A DNA stretch of 8,292 nt from Planctomycetaceae bacterium (GTDB taxonomy: Bacteria; Planctomycetota; Planctomycetia; Pirellulales; Pirellulaceae), in contig SXHS01000087.1 of assembly GCA_005773145.1 (NCBI GenBank), positions 1-8,292 on the forward strand, read 5' to 3'. The notes under the pieces are model-generated. The model made no database searches. It was not told where the DNA came from and was given only the letters and a program-made list of their open reading frames with translations. Positions 5,924-8,292 of the stretch are shown one piece after another. The translations under genes were made by a program, and so were the position numbers. Position 1 is the first letter of the stretch; every line of letters begins with the position of its first letter.

Positions 5924-6299
5924 GCGCGAAGGCGGTTGGCTGGATTTGGTCGTTGATTGACGCTCAGCGATTTCGTGCAAACGGCAATTGCCTCTGCCAT
6001 GCTCGTGTTGTTGGAGATGATTTTTTGGGGAGCCGATAAGAGACCTGCAGGGGACCGGATTAAATCGGCCTTGGCCGCGTGTATAGCCAGATGTGGAGGG
6101 GCTCCGGCCCGTCCACTTGTCCTGGATCACACAATCCTTGGCCTAGGTCCCCACCTTATGGTACGCAGGCTCTCACAAAACTCTTCGCCACGGCATTGCG
6201 GTGGAGGTGTTGCCGGTTGTTTATGCGGTGTTGACTGTTGATGCAGTGTTGGCTTGGGCTTGCGTCTGGTTCGATCCTCGGTTCGATTCGATTTCTGGC
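5924..6299 (+). other. Gene-free stretch before larE
   Basis: No convincing gene on either strand. Open frames here lack coding bias and recognisable sequence. Visible items are a 6-bp inverted repeat (GCCGAT 6032-6037, ATCGGC 6064-6069), a G/T-rich stretch with ATGCGGTGTTG (6223-6233) nearly repeated as ATGCAGTGTTG (6241-6251), and a direct repeat GGTTCGAT (6268-6275 and 6280-6287). I see no clear terminator for the DUF4912 gene. The stretch may be a long untranslated leader or decayed sequence. Confidence 0.5.
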
Positions 6300-7157
6300 A
6301 TGTCGCGTCTATCAGCCCAACGTGAGGCTTTGTTGGCGCTGATCCGTTCATTCGGCAGCTGCGCGGTTGCGTATTCTGGCGGAGTGGATAGTGCGGTGGT
6401 GGCCCAGGCCGCCCGACTGGCCCTGGCCGATCGCGCCGTGGCCATCACCGGAGTCAGCGCCAGTTTGGCATCCGGCGAGCTGGAGGCCGCGCAACAGCTG
6501 GCTCGACAAATCGGCATCCGCCACGAGGTCCTGTCGACCCATGAATTCGAACAGGACGCCTACACCCGCAACCATGGCGACCGTTGCTACCACTGCAAGA
6601 CCGAGTTGTACGCGCAGATAACGCAAGCGGCTCAGCGGCTGCAGCTGGCCGTGCTGGTCAACGGCGCCAATCAAGACGACGTGGGGGACTATCGTCCCGG
6701 CATGCAGGCGGCTCAGCAGCATCACGTGCGTAGTCCGTTGCTCGAGTGTGGTCTCACCAAGGCCGACGTGCGCGGGCTCGCCGCGCACTGGCAACTCGCG
6801 GTGTGGGACAAGCCGGCCTCCCCCTGTTTGTCGAGCCGCGTGCAATATGGCGTTGCCGTGAATCCACAACGGCTGGCGATGGTCGATCGGGCGGAACATT
6901 ATCTGCGCGAGCTGGGCCTACGCGAGGTACGGGTGCGAATCCATGACGGCGATCTGGCACGCATCGAGATTCCCCTGGCAGACCTGCCACGGCTGGCGAA
7001 CCCGTCCGTCCGTGAGGGGCTGGTCGCCCATCTACGAGCCCTCGGCTGCCAATTCGTAACGCTGGACTTGGAAGGATTTCGTTCCGGCAGCCTGAATCGA
7101 ATGTTGTCGGCGCCACCGCAATTGCATGAGATTTCCCTGAGCACGCGTGATGCATGA
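6300..7157 (+). CDS. larE: LarE-type ATP-dependent sulfur transferase (PP-loop)
   Basis: LarE adenylates the carboxylates of pyridinium-3,5-biscarboxylic acid mononucleotide and inserts sulfur, a step in making the nickel-pincer (NPN) cofactor of lactate racemase and related enzymes. The product has 285 residues. The ATP-binding PP-loop SGGVDS is at 26-31. NGANQDD at 121-127 and the C-terminal RSGSLNRML (261-269) are typical of the family. Cys176 in KPASPCLSSR corresponds to the sulfur-donating cysteine of the sacrificial type. Two more cysteines, Cys96 and Cys99 in RCYHCK, give the three-cysteine set reported for LarE proteins that hold a [4Fe-4S] cluster. The ATG at 6300 gives the usual short N-terminus; an in-frame GTG at 6201 would add 33 unconvincing residues. 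No larB, larC or larA is in the window. The stop overlaps the kinase start. Confidence 0.93.
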   Translation: MSRLSAQREALLALIRSFGSCAVAYSGGVDSAVVAQAARLALADRAVAITGVSASLASGELEAAQQLARQIGIRHEVLSTHEFEQDAYTRNHGDRCYHCKTELYAQITQAAQRLQLAVLVNGANQDDVGDYRPGMQAAQQHHVRSPLLECGLTKADVRGLAAHWQLAVWDKPASPCLSSRVQYGVAVNPQRLAMVDRAEHYLRELGLREVRVRIHDGDLARIEIPLADLPRLANPSVREGLVAHLRALGCQFVTLDLEGFRSGSLNRMLSAPPQLHEISLSTRDA

Positions 7158-8292
7158 GTCGTCGTCCCAACCGTTGCTTTCAGCCGAGCCCGACTTGACG
7201 GGGCGTCACTTGGGAGATTATCGCCTGCTGCGGCGTTTGGGGCGTGGCGGAATGGCCGTGGTCTACCTGGCCCGTCAGGAGTCCTTACAGCGACAGGTGG
7301 CGGTAAAGGTATTAAGGGCCCAATTGGCATTGGACGCAACTTACGTCCAACGCTTTCGCAATGAGGCTCAGGCAGCCGCCGCTCTTGTGCATGCGAATAT
7401 CGTGCAGATCTACGAAGTGGGCCAAGTCGATGGTATTCACTTCATCGCACAGGAATACGTGGCCGGGAGCAGTTTGAAGCAATATTTCTCACGCGATGGC
7501 GCACTCACAGGCGCCGACGCGTTATTGGTGATGTGTCAGGTCGCGTCCGCTCTGCACAAGGCCTCGCAGATTGGCATCGTCCACCGAGATATCAAGCCCG
7601 AGAACATCCTCATCAATGCCGACGGCGAAGTCAAAGTTGCCGATTTCGGCCTGGCACGCGCCGCCAATCGTCTTCCTGATGCGCATTTGACAGACACCGG
7701 GGTCACGATGGGCACGCCGGTGTACATGAGCCCGGAGCAGATCGAAGGACGACCGCTCGATATCCGTAGCGACATCTATTCATTTGGCGTCACCAGCTTT
7801 CACATGTTGGCCGGACGTCCACCATTCGAGGGGGACACGCCCATGAATGTGGCCATCCAGCACCTCCAGACCCAGCCCCCCTCACTCGCCGAGCTGAGAC
7901 CGGACCTGCCGGAACCCCTGTGCCGTATCATTCATCGCATGCTGAACAAAACGCCCCAAGACCGTTTCCAGGACGCTAGCGAATTGGTCGCGGCCCTGCG
8001 GGGCCTCTCCAGCGACGCCCGACTAACGCCCGACGCCAGTCGTCCTTCGCGGGCGATTTTACCGTCGGCCGCCAACCGGCCGGCACGAACCGCCCGCAAT
8101 CCACTGGCTGCGACCGAAGCCCTACAACAACTCATGGCCGCTCCGTCAGCGACCGGCCGATTCGCATTGCTGAGATCGCGCGGCTGGATCCTCGGGATGG
8201 GCGTGGCCTTCTTAATCGGCGGATTCGCGGCGCGCGCGGGGCGCTCCGTGGACCCGTTAAGCCCAGGCATTCGCGGCAACTCCACCCCCGTG
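7150..8292 (+). CDS. Membrane-anchored Ser/Thr protein kinase (cut by window edge)
   Basis: Hanks-type (PknB-like) Ser/Thr kinase; 381 codons are present and the frame is still open at the edge. The kinase domain runs from about 24 to 285. It has the glycine loop GRGGMAVVY (31-39), Lys53 in VAVKVL, Glu72 as the likely helix-C partner, HRDIKPEN (145-152) with catalytic Asp147, DFG (165-167) and GTPVYMSPEQ (188-197). All key residues are present, so it should be active. Thr181, Thr183, Thr186 and Thr189 in the activation loop are candidate autophosphorylation sites. An Arg/Pro/Ala-rich linker (286-344) leads to a single membrane helix (about 345-360), after which the missing part would lie outside the cytoplasm. 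The start ATG overlaps the last 8 bases of larE, so the genes are probably co-transcribed. The substrate is unknown. Confidence 0.95.
   Translation, partial: MHESSSQPLLSAEPDLTGRHLGDYRLLRRLGRGGMAVVYLARQESLQRQVAVKVLRAQLALDATYVQRFRNEAQAAAALVHANIVQIYEVGQVDGIHFIAQEYVAGSSLKQYFSRDGALTGADALLVMCQVASALHKASQIGIVHRDIKPENILINADGEVKVADFGLARAANRLPDAHLTDTGVTMGTPVYMSPEQIEGRPLDIRSDIYSFGVTSFHMLAGRPPFEGDTPMNVAIQHLQTQPPSLAELRPDLPEPLCRIIHRMLNKTPQDRFQDASELVAALRGLSSDARLTPDASRPSRAILPSAANRPARTARNPLAATEALQQLMAAPSATGRFALLRSRGWILGMGVAFLIGGFAARAGRSVDPLSPGIRGNSTPV

Noticed and set aside
5957..6241. Plus-strand frame of 94 codons between the DUF4912 gene and larE
   Set aside because: TTG start without ribosome site, weak third-position bias, no recognisable domain, odd Cys/Gly-rich end.
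6261..6292. tRNA T-arm-like GGTTCGATCC motif
   Set aside because: The bases flanking the would-be loop do not pair and there is no anticodon arm or acceptor stem upstream; it is a short direct repeat.
6201..6299. Longer N-terminus for larE from a GTG
   Set aside because: The added 33 residues are hydrophobic, the codons are T-rich unlike the rest of larE, and the family starts near the ATG at 6300.
1..8292. CRISPR array, transposon or prophage
   Set aside because: No regularly spaced repeats, transposase or integrase sequence, or terminal inverted repeats were seen on either strand.

Overview
The window reads as ordinary chromosome from a GC-rich bacterium, most likely a planctomycete of the Pirellula type. 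I infer this from an F-type ATP synthase b subunit with a signal peptide and His-rich insert, a c subunit with its own signal peptide, a protein joining a SAP/Rho-N-like N-terminus to a DUF4912 core and an Ig-like C-terminus, and a membrane-anchored Ser/Thr protein kinase. No marker gene proves the phylum, so treat it as inference. I see no insertion sequence, integrase, CRISPR array, tRNA or rRNA.

Left part (1-4135, minus strand): the 5' two thirds of an atp operon, transcribed right to left in the order atpZ, atpI-like, atpB, atpE, atpF, atpH, atpA. atpA runs off the left edge before its Walker A motif. The genes are tightly packed except for a 196-base gap between atpE and atpF that opens with an 8-bp hairpin. 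The products build the Fo membrane motor (a, c, b), the delta stalk and the first part of F1 alpha. atpZ and the atpI-like gene code for small membrane proteins thought to help Fo assembly or ion supply. A good promoter (TTGACC-N17-TAGATT) lies just upstream of atpZ.

Middle (4136-4512): a divergent control region holding the atp promoter, an A-tract-containing imperfect dyad, a weaker promoter facing right, and a GC-rich leader that can form alternative stems.

Right part (4513-8292, plus strand): a 453-residue DUF4912 protein starting at TTG; a 425-base gene-free stretch with one possible promoter; larE, a PP-loop sulfur transferase with three cysteines that suggest an iron-sulfur-cluster form; and, overlapping its last 8 bases, a Ser/Thr kinase cut off by the right edge. 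The atp block is bioenergetic housekeeping. The right-hand genes have no evident metabolic link to it or to each other beyond the larE-kinase overlap. I found no clearly new multi-gene system. The best leads are the modified b and c subunits, the DUF4912 architecture, and the larE/kinase pair.
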